Assembly: GCA_902536765.1 (NCBI GenBank)
Contig: CACAYM010000004.1
Span: 1 to 64,000 of the forward strand
From: an uncultured Pelagibacteraceae bacterium
GTDB lineage: Bacteria > Pseudomonadota > Alphaproteobacteria > Pelagibacterales > Pelagibacteraceae
Direction of reading: 5' to 3'
DNA: 64,000 nt
In this document: in pieces, positions 42,896-51,266 of the stretch
Layout: each line of letters begins with the position of its first letter
How positions within the stretch are numbered: the first letter of the stretch is position 1
Position numbers and translations under genes: made by a program
Notes under the pieces: model-generated
Databases searched by the model: none
Told to the model about the DNA's origin: nothing
The model's input: the letters and a program-made list of their open reading frames with translations, nothing else

Positions 42896-44158
42896 TTAGT
42901 TCCATCGTTTTTCAAATTTTTGTCTTAAGTACACAGCAATAAAGTTCATTACAATTAAAAAGCTTAAAAGCATCATAATTGTTGCTGAAGTTTTTTCAAC
43001 AAAACCTCTTTCTGCAGATTCAGACCATAAATATACTTGAACAGGTAATGAAGACGAAGGATCAACTGGACTTGACGGTATGTCAACTACAAATGCCACC
43101 ATACCAATTAATATAAGTGGTGCGGTTTCACCTAATGCTTGAGCTAAACCAATGATAGTTCCTGATAAAGTGCCAGGCAATGCTAAAGGTACTACATGAT
43201 GAAAAACTGATTGAAATTTAGATGCGCCGACTGCAAGAGCACCCTCTCTTATTGAAGGTGGGACAGCTTTTAATGAAGCTCTACATGGAATTATAATCCT
43301 TGGTAAAGTCATTAGCGCTAAAGTTATTCCAGCAACTAATGGTGTAGATCTTGGTAATTGGATAGTTGCCAGTAAAATTTGTAGAGCAAGTAAACCGTAA
43401 ACAATTGATGGAACTGCTGCTAAATTGTTTATATTGATTTCAATAAAATCTGTAATTTTATTTTTTGGAGCAAACTCTTCCAAGTAAATTGACGCCAGAA
43501 CAGCAACAGGAAAAGCTAATAATAAACAAATTAAAATACTATAAAATGATCCGACTAAAGCTCCACCTATACCTGCTATTTCTGGATCTCTAGAGTCTCC
43601 ATTATTAAAGAAATAATTATTAAAATTTTTACTTATCTTTTTATTTTCAACAAAATAATCGTATATAACTAATTGAAAATCAGAGATTCTTCTTCTTTCT
43701 TCGGGAAGTTCTCTTGGATAATTACCTTTATGCAATTGATCTATATCGTCTGAGGCTGTTAAATCTAATGTAATTGTTTTACCTAATAAATTATTATCTT
43801 TTAAAAAAGCTTTTTTAATCTCGATTTCTGCATCTCCACTAAATAGTTTTAATAATTCATCTTCTTCAGCTCTATCTTTTGCTGGATAAGCTTTTATTAA
43901 ATTTTCTATCATTACATCATAAAAATCAGCTTCCATTATTTCTTCTTGGGATGCACCATTTTGAATTTCTAATAAATCCTGATCAAAAAAGATTTCAGTG
44001 GTAATTACTGTTTTTTTAAAAGCTGAGCTTCCTTTCGAGAAAATATTTTGAACTAGAATAACTACAAATAACAATGCAACCAATATAGATGCTAAACCAT
44101 AAAATCTAAATCTTTTCTCCGCTCGGTGCCTTTTTTTTAATCTTTCTTCTTTAGTCAT
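42896..44158 (-). CDS. pstA: Phosphate ABC transporter permease PstA (with N-terminal extension)
   Basis: The 420-residue permease has a C-terminal transport domain with the EAA loop (KAVPPSIREGALAVGASKFQSVFHHVVPLALPG) and about six membrane segments. The first ~180 residues hold one membrane helix and a soluble domain (AEEDELLKLFSGDAEIEIKKAFLKD...), the DUF3333-type extension seen in alphaproteobacterial PstA. E. coli PstA has about 296 residues. It overlaps pstC by 8 nt. Confidence 0.95.
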   Translation of the reverse strand: MTKEERLKKRHRAEKRFRFYGLASILVALLFVVILVQNIFSKGSSAFKKTVITTEIFFDQDLLEIQNGASQEEIMEADFYDVMIENLIKAYPAKDRAEEDELLKLFSGDAEIEIKKAFLKDNNLLGKTITLDLTASDDIDQLHKGNYPRELPEERRRISDFQLVIYDYFVENKKISKNFNNYFFNNGDSRDPEIAGIGGALVGSFYSILICLLLAFPVAVLASIYLEEFAPKNKITDFIEININNLAAVPSIVYGLLALQILLATIQLPRSTPLVAGITLALMTLPRIIIPCRASLKAVPPSIREGALAVGASKFQSVFHHVVPLALPGTLSGTIIGLAQALGETAPLILIGMVAFVVDIPSSPVDPSSSLPVQVYLWSESAERGFVEKTSATIMMLLSFLIVMNFIAVYLRQKFEKRWN

Positions 44159-45554
44159 ACTTTTCTCTATATTTTTTGACCGCTCTTTGAGCTATATAAT
44201 TCAATATTAATGTTGCTATAAATAATGTAAGTCCCAAAGCAAAAGCAGATTGGGTTTTCGGACTGTCAAATTCTTGGTCACCAACAAGTATCATTACAAT
44301 CTGAGTTGTAATTGTTGTGGTAGACTCTAAAGGGTTAATTGTAAGATTTGCAGCAAGACCAGCAGCCATCACAACTATCATTGTTTCACCTATCGCTCTT
44401 GATACTGCTAATAAAACTGATCCTATTATCCCTGGAAGAGCTGCGGGTATTACGACTTGTTTAATAGTTTCTGATTTTGTGGCTCCAACAGCATATGAAC
44501 CGTCTCTTAATGATTGTGGGACAGAATTAATTACATCATCAGATAAAGATGAAACATAAGGAATAATCATTATTCCCATAATTAATCCTGCAGCTAAAGC
44601 GCTTTCGGATGAAACAGTTAATCCAAAATTTTCACCTACTTGTCTAAAAAAAGGTCCAACAGTTAATGCAGCAAAGAAACCATAAACTACAGTCGGTATT
44701 CCTGCTAAAATTTCAATAATTGGTTTTGAAATTCTTCTAACTTTAATTGAAGCATATTCAGCCATGTAAATACCTGAAAATAAACCAATAGGAACAGCTA
44801 CTAACATTGCAATAAAAGCTATAAAAGATGTCCCTGCAATCAATGGAATAAAGCCAAAAGCATCTTTTAACTCTTCTAATTCAGCTACCGTTATTGAGGA
44901 GGCATCTCTAACAAAAGCTCTTTGGGGACTCCAATTTGTACCAAATAAATAATCAAAAATATTAATGACTGAAAAAAATTTAATACTTTCAAATAGTAGT
45001 GAAAATATTATTCCAAGAGTAGTTAAAATGGCTATTAAAGAAGATACAAACAATAAACCCTTTAAAATAACTTCCACATCGTCTCTTGCTTTATTGTTAT
45101 TTTTTATTTTTTTTAAAGAGTAAATAACCGAAGCTATAATTATTCCAAATATTAAAACTACTTTTGAATTTGTAAAAAGATTTATAAATTTTGCGTATGC
45201 AAGAGCACTTTCTTTCAATATACTATCTATATCTCCAAAATACGTACCTAAATGGATAGCCTTAATTTTTTCATAAATTAGGTTTGCTTCATTTTTGTCA
45301 TTAAATATTGCACCTTGATTTGCAGCTGTTTCAATAATTATAGATTTAATGATTACAGGTTCAAATAATGACCAGACCAATAAAAATACTAATGCTGGTA
45401 TTGAACACCATAAAACAAGATAGTATCCATAAAATTTCGGTAAAGCATTTAATCTTATATTTTTCTCAATTGAAATACTTTTAGTTTTTGACCTTCCATA
45501 AAAGAATAAAGAAACAGAAAATATAGTAATTAAAAATATTAGAACGATGTTCAT
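44151..45554 (-). CDS. pstC: Phosphate ABC transporter permease PstC (long form)
   Basis: The 467-residue permease has extra N-terminal membrane segments and a soluble stretch. The core binding-protein-dependent domain follows (IPLIAGTSFIAFIAMLVAVPIGLFSGIYMAEYA, IEILAGIPTVVYGFFA, EAA loop NSVPQSLRDGSYAVGATKSETIKQVVIPAALPG). The long form is common in alphaproteobacteria; E. coli PstC has about 319 residues. It has its own candidate PHO box 26 nt before its ATG, separate from that of pstS. Confidence 0.95.
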   Translation of the reverse strand: MNIVLIFLITIFSVSLFFYGRSKTKSISIEKNIRLNALPKFYGYYLVLWCSIPALVFLLVWSLFEPVIIKSIIIETAANQGAIFNDKNEANLIYEKIKAIHLGTYFGDIDSILKESALAYAKFINLFTNSKVVLIFGIIIASVIYSLKKIKNNNKARDDVEVILKGLLFVSSLIAILTTLGIIFSLLFESIKFFSVINIFDYLFGTNWSPQRAFVRDASSITVAELEELKDAFGFIPLIAGTSFIAFIAMLVAVPIGLFSGIYMAEYASIKVRRISKPIIEILAGIPTVVYGFFAALTVGPFFRQVGENFGLTVSSESALAAGLIMGIMIIPYVSSLSDDVINSVPQSLRDGSYAVGATKSETIKQVVIPAALPGIIGSVLLAVSRAIGETMIVVMAAGLAANLTINPLESTTTITTQIVMILVGDQEFDSPKTQSAFALGLTLFIATLILNYIAQRAVKKYREKYD

Positions 45555-45579
45555 TCGCCCTGAGTGATATATTCTTAAT

Positions 45580-45597
45580 GTTACAGAAATATTACAA
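45580..45597 (-). promoter_or_regulatory. Candidate PHO box before pstC
   Basis: The minus strand reads TTGTAAT-ATTT-CTGTAAC, two 7-bp direct repeats spaced by 4, as in the enteric PHO box CTGTCAT-N4-CTGTCAT. A weak -10 (TATATC or TATCAC) follows after 8-10 nt, which would leave a leader of only a few nucleotides before pstC. Confidence 0.65.
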
Positions 45598-45620
45598 ATT
45601 AAATCTAAGATTGAATTAAT

Positions 45621-45650
45621 AAAAAAGGCCAGTTATTACTGGCCTTTTTT
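45621..45650 (-). terminator. Intrinsic terminator between pstS and pstC
   Basis: Perfect hairpin AAAAAAGGCCAGT-AATA-ACTGGCCTTTTTT with a 3' T-run, 16 nt after the pstS stop. It should end most pstS transcripts, so that the permease genes depend on read-through and on their own PHO box. The structure is nearly symmetric and could act in both directions. Confidence 0.88.
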
Positions 45651-45665
45651 GGGGATAAACGAAAA

Positions 45666-46694
45666 TTATTTTAAGTTGATCGTATTCAACTCTACTGCAG
45701 CAGTTCTGGTAACTTTGTATTTGTCTGAAGCTAAAGGAACAAGTCCTATTTCAGCTAAATAACCTCTGTTACTCATAGCTTTTTTAGATGTAAATTCCTT
45801 AAGAAATTCTTTTATACCTGGAATTACACCAATATGTGCTTTTTTTACATAAAAGAATAATGGTCTTGCTATTGGATAAGAGTAATCCTGAATACCTTCT
45901 AATGATGGCTGAACACCATTAACTGATGATGCTTTAATCTTATCTTTGTTGGCCACTAAGTAACTATAACCAAAAAAACCAAATGCGTCTGGATTTGATG
46001 AAAGTTTTTGTACAATTAAAGTGTCATTCTCACCAGCTTCAACAGCGTATCCATCCTCTCTAATTTTAGCACATTCCTTTTTAGCTTTTTTACCTTCAGC
46101 ATCGTAAAGAGATTTTGCTGTTTTTGAACAACCTTTTACCATAACTAATGAATTCCATGCATCTCTAGTACCTGATGTTGGAGGTGCAACTAATATTTCA
46201 ATCTTTTTATTTGGAAGACTCGAGTCTATGTCACTCCAATTTTTATATGGATTTTCAACAAGTTTTCCATCAATGTCTACTTTAAATGCTAAAGCTCTCC
46301 AAAGTTGTTCTTTTGTAAAATCTGCATCTGGAGCATTTACTGAGTGCGCGAATGAAATACCGTCATTTCCTATTACTATTTCAATAATTTCAGCAACACC
46401 ATTTTTCTCACATAAAGCTTTTTCTTTTGTTTTAATTGCTCTTGATGCATTTGTTATATCAGGATGATTTGCTCCTACACCTGCGCAGAACAATTTCATT
46501 CCTCCACCAGTTCCTGTACTTTCGATTACCGGTGTTTTGAATTTTCCACCTTTACCAAACTTTTCAGCTACAACTGTAGCATATGGGTAAACAGTAGAAG
46601 AACCTACAATTTTTATTTGGTCTCTTGAGTAACTAGTTGTTGTAAAACTAAGTACTAAAAGAAAACTTAATAAAATTTTTACTAATCTATTCAT
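45666..46694 (-). CDS. pstS: Phosphate-binding protein PstS
   Basis: This 342-residue periplasmic binding protein has a signal peptide (MNRLVKILLSFLLVLSFTTTSYS). IKIVGSSTVYPYATVVAEKFGKGG and ESTGTGGGMKLFCAGVGANHPDITNASRAI are the phosphate-binding loops, followed by SGTRDAWNSLVM. It captures phosphate for PstCAB. The ribosome-binding site (AGGAGAA, 4-5 nt spacing) is strong. It has a candidate PHO box upstream and an intrinsic terminator after it, so it can be made in excess over the permeases. Confidence 0.96.
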   Translation of the reverse strand: MNRLVKILLSFLLVLSFTTTSYSRDQIKIVGSSTVYPYATVVAEKFGKGGKFKTPVIESTGTGGGMKLFCAGVGANHPDITNASRAIKTKEKALCEKNGVAEIIEIVIGNDGISFAHSVNAPDADFTKEQLWRALAFKVDIDGKLVENPYKNWSDIDSSLPNKKIEILVAPPTSGTRDAWNSLVMVKGCSKTAKSLYDAEGKKAKKECAKIREDGYAVEAGENDTLIVQKLSSNPDAFGFFGYSYLVANKDKIKASSVNGVQPSLEGIQDYSYPIARPLFFYVKKAHIGVIPGIKEFLKEFTSKKAMSNRGYLAEIGLVPLASDKYKVTRTAAVELNTINLK

Positions 46695-46703
46695 ATTTCT
46701 CCT

Positions 46704-46746
46704 TTTTAGATTCGTTATGTATCAAGAATTAAATCTGAATCTAAAA
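46704..46746 (-). repeat. 10-bp perfect inverted repeat in the pstS leader
   Basis: TTTTAGATTC and GAATCTAAAA are separated by 23 nt. The right arm runs into the ribosome-binding site (AAAAGGAG). The left arm begins 1 nt after the proposed -10 box TAAAAT (46753-46748). With a normal start site only part of it would be transcribed, so it could be a DNA operator or an RNA hairpin. Confidence 0.6.
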
Positions 46747-46763
46747 TATTTTATTAAAGGAAA

Positions 46764-46781
46764 GTTAAAGTTTTGTTACAA
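46764..46781 (-). promoter_or_regulatory. Candidate PHO box before pstS
   Basis: The minus strand reads TTGTAAC-AAAA-CTTTAAC. A third weaker repeat, CTTTAAT, follows after TTTC at the same 11-bp period. A -10 box TAAAAT begins 10 nt after the second repeat, the same spacing as at phoR. Confidence 0.65.
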
Positions 46782-46801
46782 AGGCTAACTTTTTAGTTGA
46801 A

Positions 46802-47959
46802 TTAAATTGAATTAAATTTCAAATCTATAGTAGTTCCTTGATTTTCCTCACTATTAATAATCATTTCACCTCTATGTTGAGAAACTAAATGCTTAACAAT
46901 TGCAAGCCCTAAACCCGTACCTCCAACACTCCGACTTTTACTAGGATCGACAGTGAAAAATCTTTCAGTGATTCTGTGAATAAATTCCTTGGGAATTCCT
47001 ATACCTTGATCTGATATAGAGACAATATTTAAATCACCCTCTTTTTTCGTGGCAATTTTAATTTCTTTACCCTTCTCACTATATTTAATTGAATTATCAA
47101 TAAGGTTAGTAAAAATTTCTATTAATTTATCTCTATCACCAATAATTTTGAAATTTTCAGTTTTTTGAAGATTTAAATTAATGTTATTTTTTTTAACAAT
47201 GTTTTCATAAGTCTTTATCACGTAATTAAGCACTTCTATTAAATCTATTTCGTGTGTAGGCCTTATATGCTCTTGTAGCTCAATTTTCGAAAGAGATAAC
47301 AAATCTCTTATTAAATTTTCCATTCTTTCAGATTGAGAGCTCATTACTGGTAATAAATTATTAACTTCAGAGTTCTTTTTTAAATCAGCGTTATTTTCAA
47401 ATGACTCAAGTCCCATTTTAATAGATTGCAATGGCGTTCTAAGTTCGTGGGAAACATTTGCAACGAAGTCTGATTTCAATTGTTGAAATTTATAAAATTC
47501 AGTCAAATCTCTCATAAAAAGTAAACAAGATGGCTCATCAAAGAATAAATTATGATTATCTTGGTAAATAGTTACATTCATTCTAAGAACTGAAGGGTTT
47601 CTTAGCTCTATTTCAAGATCATTAGAATTTTCTCCATTGAAAGCTTTCTCAATTGAACTTAACAAATCGGGATTTCTTAAAAATCCACTTATATTTTTAT
47701 TCAACTTTGTTTGAAATCTTTTAATGGCTGAACTATTACTAAATATTATTTCCTTAGATTTGTTTAGAATTATAATTCCTTCTGGTATGTAATTTAAAAG
47801 ATTATAAATGGTTTCTCTATATTTTTTGCTTTCATCTTCATCTAACTTATTATCTTCAATTTTAACTTCCGTATTAATGCCTAAGACTCTTTCTTTTTTT
47901 AAAAGAAAAAATAACAAAATAGCTATTATGATTAACAAAACAAATGTTAATAGTTCCAT
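46802..47959 (-). CDS. phoR: Phosphate regulon sensor histidine kinase PhoR
   Basis: The 385-residue kinase has an N-terminal membrane helix (MELLTFVLLIIIAILLFFLL) and a PAS domain (residues ~50-150: PEGIIILNKSKEIIFSNSSAIKRF). The H-box is FVANVSHELRTPLQSIKMGLESF and the ATPase boxes are EIFTNLIDNSIKYSEKG, VSISDQGIGIPKEFIHRITERF and GGTGLGLAIVKHLV. It phosphorylates PhoB under phosphate limitation. Its -10 (GATAAT) lies only 5 nt before the ATG, so the transcript is probably leaderless, and a PHO box precedes it. Confidence 0.94.
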   Translation of the reverse strand: MELLTFVLLIIIAILLFFLLKKERVLGINTEVKIEDNKLDEDESKKYRETIYNLLNYIPEGIIILNKSKEIIFSNSSAIKRFQTKLNKNISGFLRNPDLLSSIEKAFNGENSNDLEIELRNPSVLRMNVTIYQDNHNLFFDEPSCLLFMRDLTEFYKFQQLKSDFVANVSHELRTPLQSIKMGLESFENNADLKKNSEVNNLLPVMSSQSERMENLIRDLLSLSKIELQEHIRPTHEIDLIEVLNYVIKTYENIVKKNNINLNLQKTENFKIIGDRDKLIEIFTNLIDNSIKYSEKGKEIKIATKKEGDLNIVSISDQGIGIPKEFIHRITERFFTVDPSKSRSVGGTGLGLAIVKHLVSQHRGEMIINSEENQGTTIDLKFNSI

Positions 47960-47964
47960 ATAAA

Positions 47965-47998
47965 ATTATCTCATTTAAATGTTACAGATTTGTTAAAA
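47965..47998 (-). promoter_or_regulatory. Candidate PHO box and -10 element before phoR
   Basis: The minus strand reads TTTTAAC-AAAT-CTGTAAC (47998-47981), then 10 nt, then GATAAT (47970-47965), then 5 nt to the phoR ATG. This is the cleanest of the three PHO-type promoters. It suggests that phoR is autoregulated and leaderless. Confidence 0.65.
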
Positions 47999-48002
47999 CC
48001 TT

Positions 48003-48341
48003 TTAAGAACTTACTTTTCCTAAATAGTTTACTAGTATCACACCTATAATTATTAGAATTATACCTATTGTTCCATAAATATTGGGCAATTGATTATATT
48101 TTAAAATTCCAAAAATGGTTACAGCAGTAATGGTTAACCCTCCGTAAGTTGCGTATGTAAATCCAACGGGTATAGTAGTCATAGCTTTAGACAGACAGAA
48201 CAGACAAAGTAGGATTGAAATAGCACAAAAAATTGTAGGCAACATGGTAGTAAAACCATTAGTAGTTTTTAAGAATCCATTTGCAGCAATTCCCAGCACA
48301 ACAGCTAAAATTAAATAAATATAACCAGATGAAATACTCAT
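48003..48341 (-). CDS. SMR-family-like four-helix membrane protein lacking the catalytic Glu
   Basis: The 112-residue protein has four membrane helices and aligns with EmrE/SugE proteins (YIYLILAVVLGIAANGFLKTTNGFT against EmrE YIYLGGAILAEVIGTTLMKFSEGFT; IPVGFTYATYGGL against IPTGIAYAIWSGVG). The glutamate of helix 1 that binds drug and proton in every characterised SMR pump is Gly here, and the Trp63 position is Tyr. I find no Asp or Glu anywhere in the protein. It is thus probably not a proton-coupled drug exporter. It starts 1 nt after the manC stop. Confidence 0.8.
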   Translation of the reverse strand: MSISSGYIYLILAVVLGIAANGFLKTTNGFTTMLPTIFCAISILLCLFCLSKAMTTIPVGFTYATYGGLTITAVTIFGILKYNQLPNIYGTIGIILIIIGVILVNYLGKVSS

Positions 48342-48342
48342 A

Positions 48343-49548
48343 CTATTTTATTCTACCATAAATATCTTGGTATCTCACAATATCAGTTTCCTTTAATATT
48401 GAACCAAGTTGCGCTTCAATAATTTTAACAGGTTTTTTAAAAGGATTTTCAATTCTATGAATGGCCCCTAGTGGAATGAATGTAGCTTCATTTACTTTTT
48501 TATAAAATACCTTTTTATTTAATGTTATTTTAGGTTTCCCTTGAGTAACTAGCCAGTGTTCTGATCTATGAAAATGCTTTTGAAGACTTAAGATACCCCT
48601 AGATTTAACATACAATTCCTTCATTAAAAAATTTTTACCATTATATAAATTTGTATAGCTGCCCCACGGTCTATAAAAAACATTTTTCTTTTTAAAATAT
48701 TTAGATTTGTTTTTTCCATACATTTTACAGATTTCTTTCCAGCTACCTAAATCAGACCATGGAATATCCAATTTAATCGCATTTATATTTTTTGTTTTTT
48801 CTAAAATTGCATAATCAAAAGATTTTTCAATTGACTTAATGAATGAAGATTTATTTAGATAATATATGTTATTTCGATATTTTGACTTATGAACTGATGC
48901 TAAACAATTTTTGTAAGTTTTTGGTTGAAACTTTTTAAAATTATTAATGATTGAGTCTTTTCTTAAAAAGAACATTCCAGAATTCCAGTATCCCTTTTTT
49001 TTAATAACTTGCTTTGCTTTTGCAGGCTTTGGTTTTTCAATAAATCTTGTGACTTTATTAATATTTTTTTTATCTTTTTTGGTTAAAAAATATCCGTATT
49101 CACTAGATGGGTTAGTTGGTTTAATGCCAAAAATAAATACATTTTTATTATCAAGATTGGATTTATTTTTGTTTATTTCTCTATTTAATTTACTTGGATT
49201 TTCAATTAAGTGATCTGCAGTAAAATACATCAAAGCCTGATTGTTTGGGATGTCTTTTATTAGTGCAGAAGTTAATATAGCTGGGGCTGTATTTTTTTTT
49301 GCCGGTTCTAAAACAATCTTAAATTTTTTTATTTTACTTTTTTTTAAAGCCTTTTTAACTTCTTTAATATACTTGGCATTTGTGCTGATGATGGGATAAT
49401 CGTATATATTATTTTTAATTCTCTCAAAAGTTTTGTTAATTAGTGTCCAACCGCCAAAATCGATAAATTGTTTTGCTTGATGTTTTGATCCTTTGGGCCA
49501 GAGCCTAGTACCAGCTCCACCACATAAAATAACAGGTCTTATTTTCAT
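48343..49548 (-). CDS. manC: Mannose-1-phosphate guanylyltransferase / mannose-6-phosphate isomerase
   Basis: The start is taken at [20 protein letters not shown] (49548). The track start at 49641 adds 31 residues read out of frame from ilvD. The 401-residue protein has a nucleotidyltransferase domain (CGGAGTRLWP, ILEPAKKNTAPAILT, YFTADHLIEN, FIEKPK, WNSGMFFLR, WSDLGSWKEI). A C-terminal cupin follows (RPWGSYTNLYNGKNFLMKELYV, LQKHFHRSEHWLVTQGKP, FIPLGAIHRIENP). It makes GDP-mannose for surface glycans. It overlaps ilvD by one base and is shorter than E. coli ManC (478). Confidence 0.93.
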   Translation of the reverse strand: MKIRPVILCGGAGTRLWPKGSKHQAKQFIDFGGWTLINKTFERIKNNIYDYPIISTNAKYIKEVKKALKKSKIKKFKIVLEPAKKNTAPAILTSALIKDIPNNQALMYFTADHLIENPSKLNREINKNKSNLDNKNVFIFGIKPTNPSSEYGYFLTKKDKKNINKVTRFIEKPKPAKAKQVIKKKGYWNSGMFFLRKDSIINNFKKFQPKTYKNCLASVHKSKYRNNIYYLNKSSFIKSIEKSFDYAILEKTKNINAIKLDIPWSDLGSWKEICKMYGKNKSKYFKKKNVFYRPWGSYTNLYNGKNFLMKELYVKSRGILSLQKHFHRSEHWLVTQGKPKITLNKKVFYKKVNEATFIPLGAIHRIENPFKKPVKIIEAQLGSILKETDIVRYQDIYGRIK

Positions 49549-51266
49549 TAAATATCTGCGTATGTCCTGACTTCTTCTTTTGCACCTGGATGTGTAGGCG
49601 CTCCGAGATATGCTGGTCCAACAGTTTGTGCGTACTTCCAAAGTGTTCCATTACCAAAATTAATTTTCTTTGGTTTCCATTTTTTTCTTCTTTTTGCTAA
49701 TTCTTTTTTAGACAAACGAACATTTATTGTTCCTTTCTTAGCATCAAGATCAATAATATCTCCATTTCTTAATAGAGCTATTGGTCCACCAACTGATGCT
49801 TCTGGCCCAACATGTCCAATGCAAAATCCTCTTGTTGCTCCTGAAAATCTTCCATCTGTAATTAGTGCAACTTTTTCACCCTTCCCTTGTCCGTATATTG
49901 CTCCTGTTGTTTGAAGCATTTCTCTCATACCTGGACCACCTTTAGGACCTTCGTATCTAATTATAATGATATCACCGTCTTTATACTTTTTATTTTTAAC
50001 AGCTTTGTAAGCTGCTTCCTCTGTATCAAAACATCTTGCCTTACCAGTAAATTGTAATCTTTTTAAACCAGCTACTTTAACGATGGCTCCATCAGGTGCT
50101 AAATTTCCTTTTAAACCGACCACACCACCATCTGGTGATAATGGTTGATTATATGTCCTCATAACTTTTTGATTTTTGTTAAACTTAACATTTTTTAAAT
50201 TTTGTCTCATAGTTTTACCTGTAACAGTCATGCAATCACCATGGATGTATCCACCATCTAAAAGTGTTTTTAATAACATTGGAACACCGCCTGCCTTCCA
50301 CATATCTTTTGCTACATACTTTCCACCAGGTTTAAGATCTGCAAGATAAGGTGTTTTTTTAAATATTCTTGCAACATCCATTAAGTCAAATTTAATTCCA
50401 GCTTCATTTGCAAGTGCTGGTAAATGTAATGCAGCATTAGTAGATCCACCTGTTGCAGCAACAATAGTGGCTGCATTTTCTAAAGATTTTTTTGTAACAA
50501 TGTCTCTTGGTCTAATTTTTTTTTCTAATAAACTCATTACTGCTTTTCCACTTTTTAAAGCGTAAGAATCTCTTTGGGTATATGGTGCTGGAGTTCCTGC
50601 TGAATAAGGTAAAGCTAAACCAATTGCTTCTGAGACACATGCCATAGTATTTGCAGTAAATTGACCACCACAAGCACCAGCACTTGGACAAGCTTTAAGT
50701 TCTAATTTTCTTAATGCATGTGCAGACATTTTTCCTGAAGAGTATTTTCCAACACCTTCAAAAACATCAACTACAGTTACATCTTTACCGTTAAATCTTC
50801 CTGGCAATATAGATCCACCATAAATAAATACACTTGGTACATTCAAACGAACCATGGCCATCATCAAACCAGGTAATGACTTATCACAACCAGCTACACC
50901 AACAAGTGCATCGTAACAATGTCCTCTAACGGTCAATTCAGTTGAATCTGCAATCACATCTCTAGATATCAATGAAGACTTCATGCCCTCGTGTCCCATT
51001 GCTATACCGTCTGTTACAGTGATTGTACAAAATTCTCTTGGTGTTCCACCAGCTTGATGAACACCCTTTTTAACAGACTGTGCTTGTCTCATTAAAGCAA
51101 TGTTGCAAGGAGCAGCCTCGTTCCATGTTGAAACAACACCGACAAAAGGTTTGGCAACATCTTTTTCTGTTAAATCCATTGCATAATAAAATGATCTTTG
51201 TGGTGCTTTGTCAGGTCCTACTGATGTGTGTCTGCTTGGTAATTTTTTTTTATTAAATTTTGGCAT
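49548..51266 (-). CDS. ilvD: Dihydroxy-acid dehydratase
   Basis: The 572-residue Fe-S enzyme dehydrates 2,3-dihydroxy acids in valine, isoleucine and pantothenate synthesis. Seen: [62 protein letters not shown] and [21 protein letters not shown] (cluster cysteines), then [33 protein letters not shown] and [21 protein letters not shown] sugar-acid dehydratase of the same family cannot be wholly excluded, but the motifs fit IlvD. It starts on the valS stop. Confidence 0.93.
   Translation of the reverse strand: MPKFNKKKLPSRHTSVGPDKAPQRSFYYAMDLTEKDVAKPFVGVVSTWNEAAPCNIALMRQAQSVKKGVHQAGGTPREFCTITVTDGIAMGHEGMKSSLISRDVIADSTELTVRGHCYDALVGVAGCDKSLPGLMMAMVRLNVPSVFIYGGSILPGRFNGKDVTVVDVFEGVGKYSSGKMSAHALRKLELKACPSAGACGGQFTANTMACVSEAIGLALPYSAGTPAPYTQRDSYALKSGKAVMSLLEKKIRPRDIVTKKSLENAATIVAATGGSTNAALHLPALANEAGIKFDLMDVARIFKKTPYLADLKPGGKYVAKDMWKAGGVPMLLKTLLDGGYIHGDCMTVTGKTMRQNLKNVKFNKNQKVMRTYNQPLSPDGGVVGLKGNLAPDGAIVKVAGLKRLQFTGKARCFDTEEAAYKAVKNKKYKDGDIIIIRYEGPKGGPGMREMLQTTGAIYGQGKGEKVALITDGRFSGATRGFCIGHVGPEASVGGPIALLRNGDIIDLDAKKGTINVRLSKKELAKRRKKWKPKKINFGNGTLWKYAQTVGPAYLGAPTHPGAKEEVRTYADI

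Noticed and set aside
48343-49641. Longer manC start at 49641
   Set aside because: The extra 31 residues are out-of-frame ilvD. The nucleotidyltransferase begins at [16 protein letters not shown].
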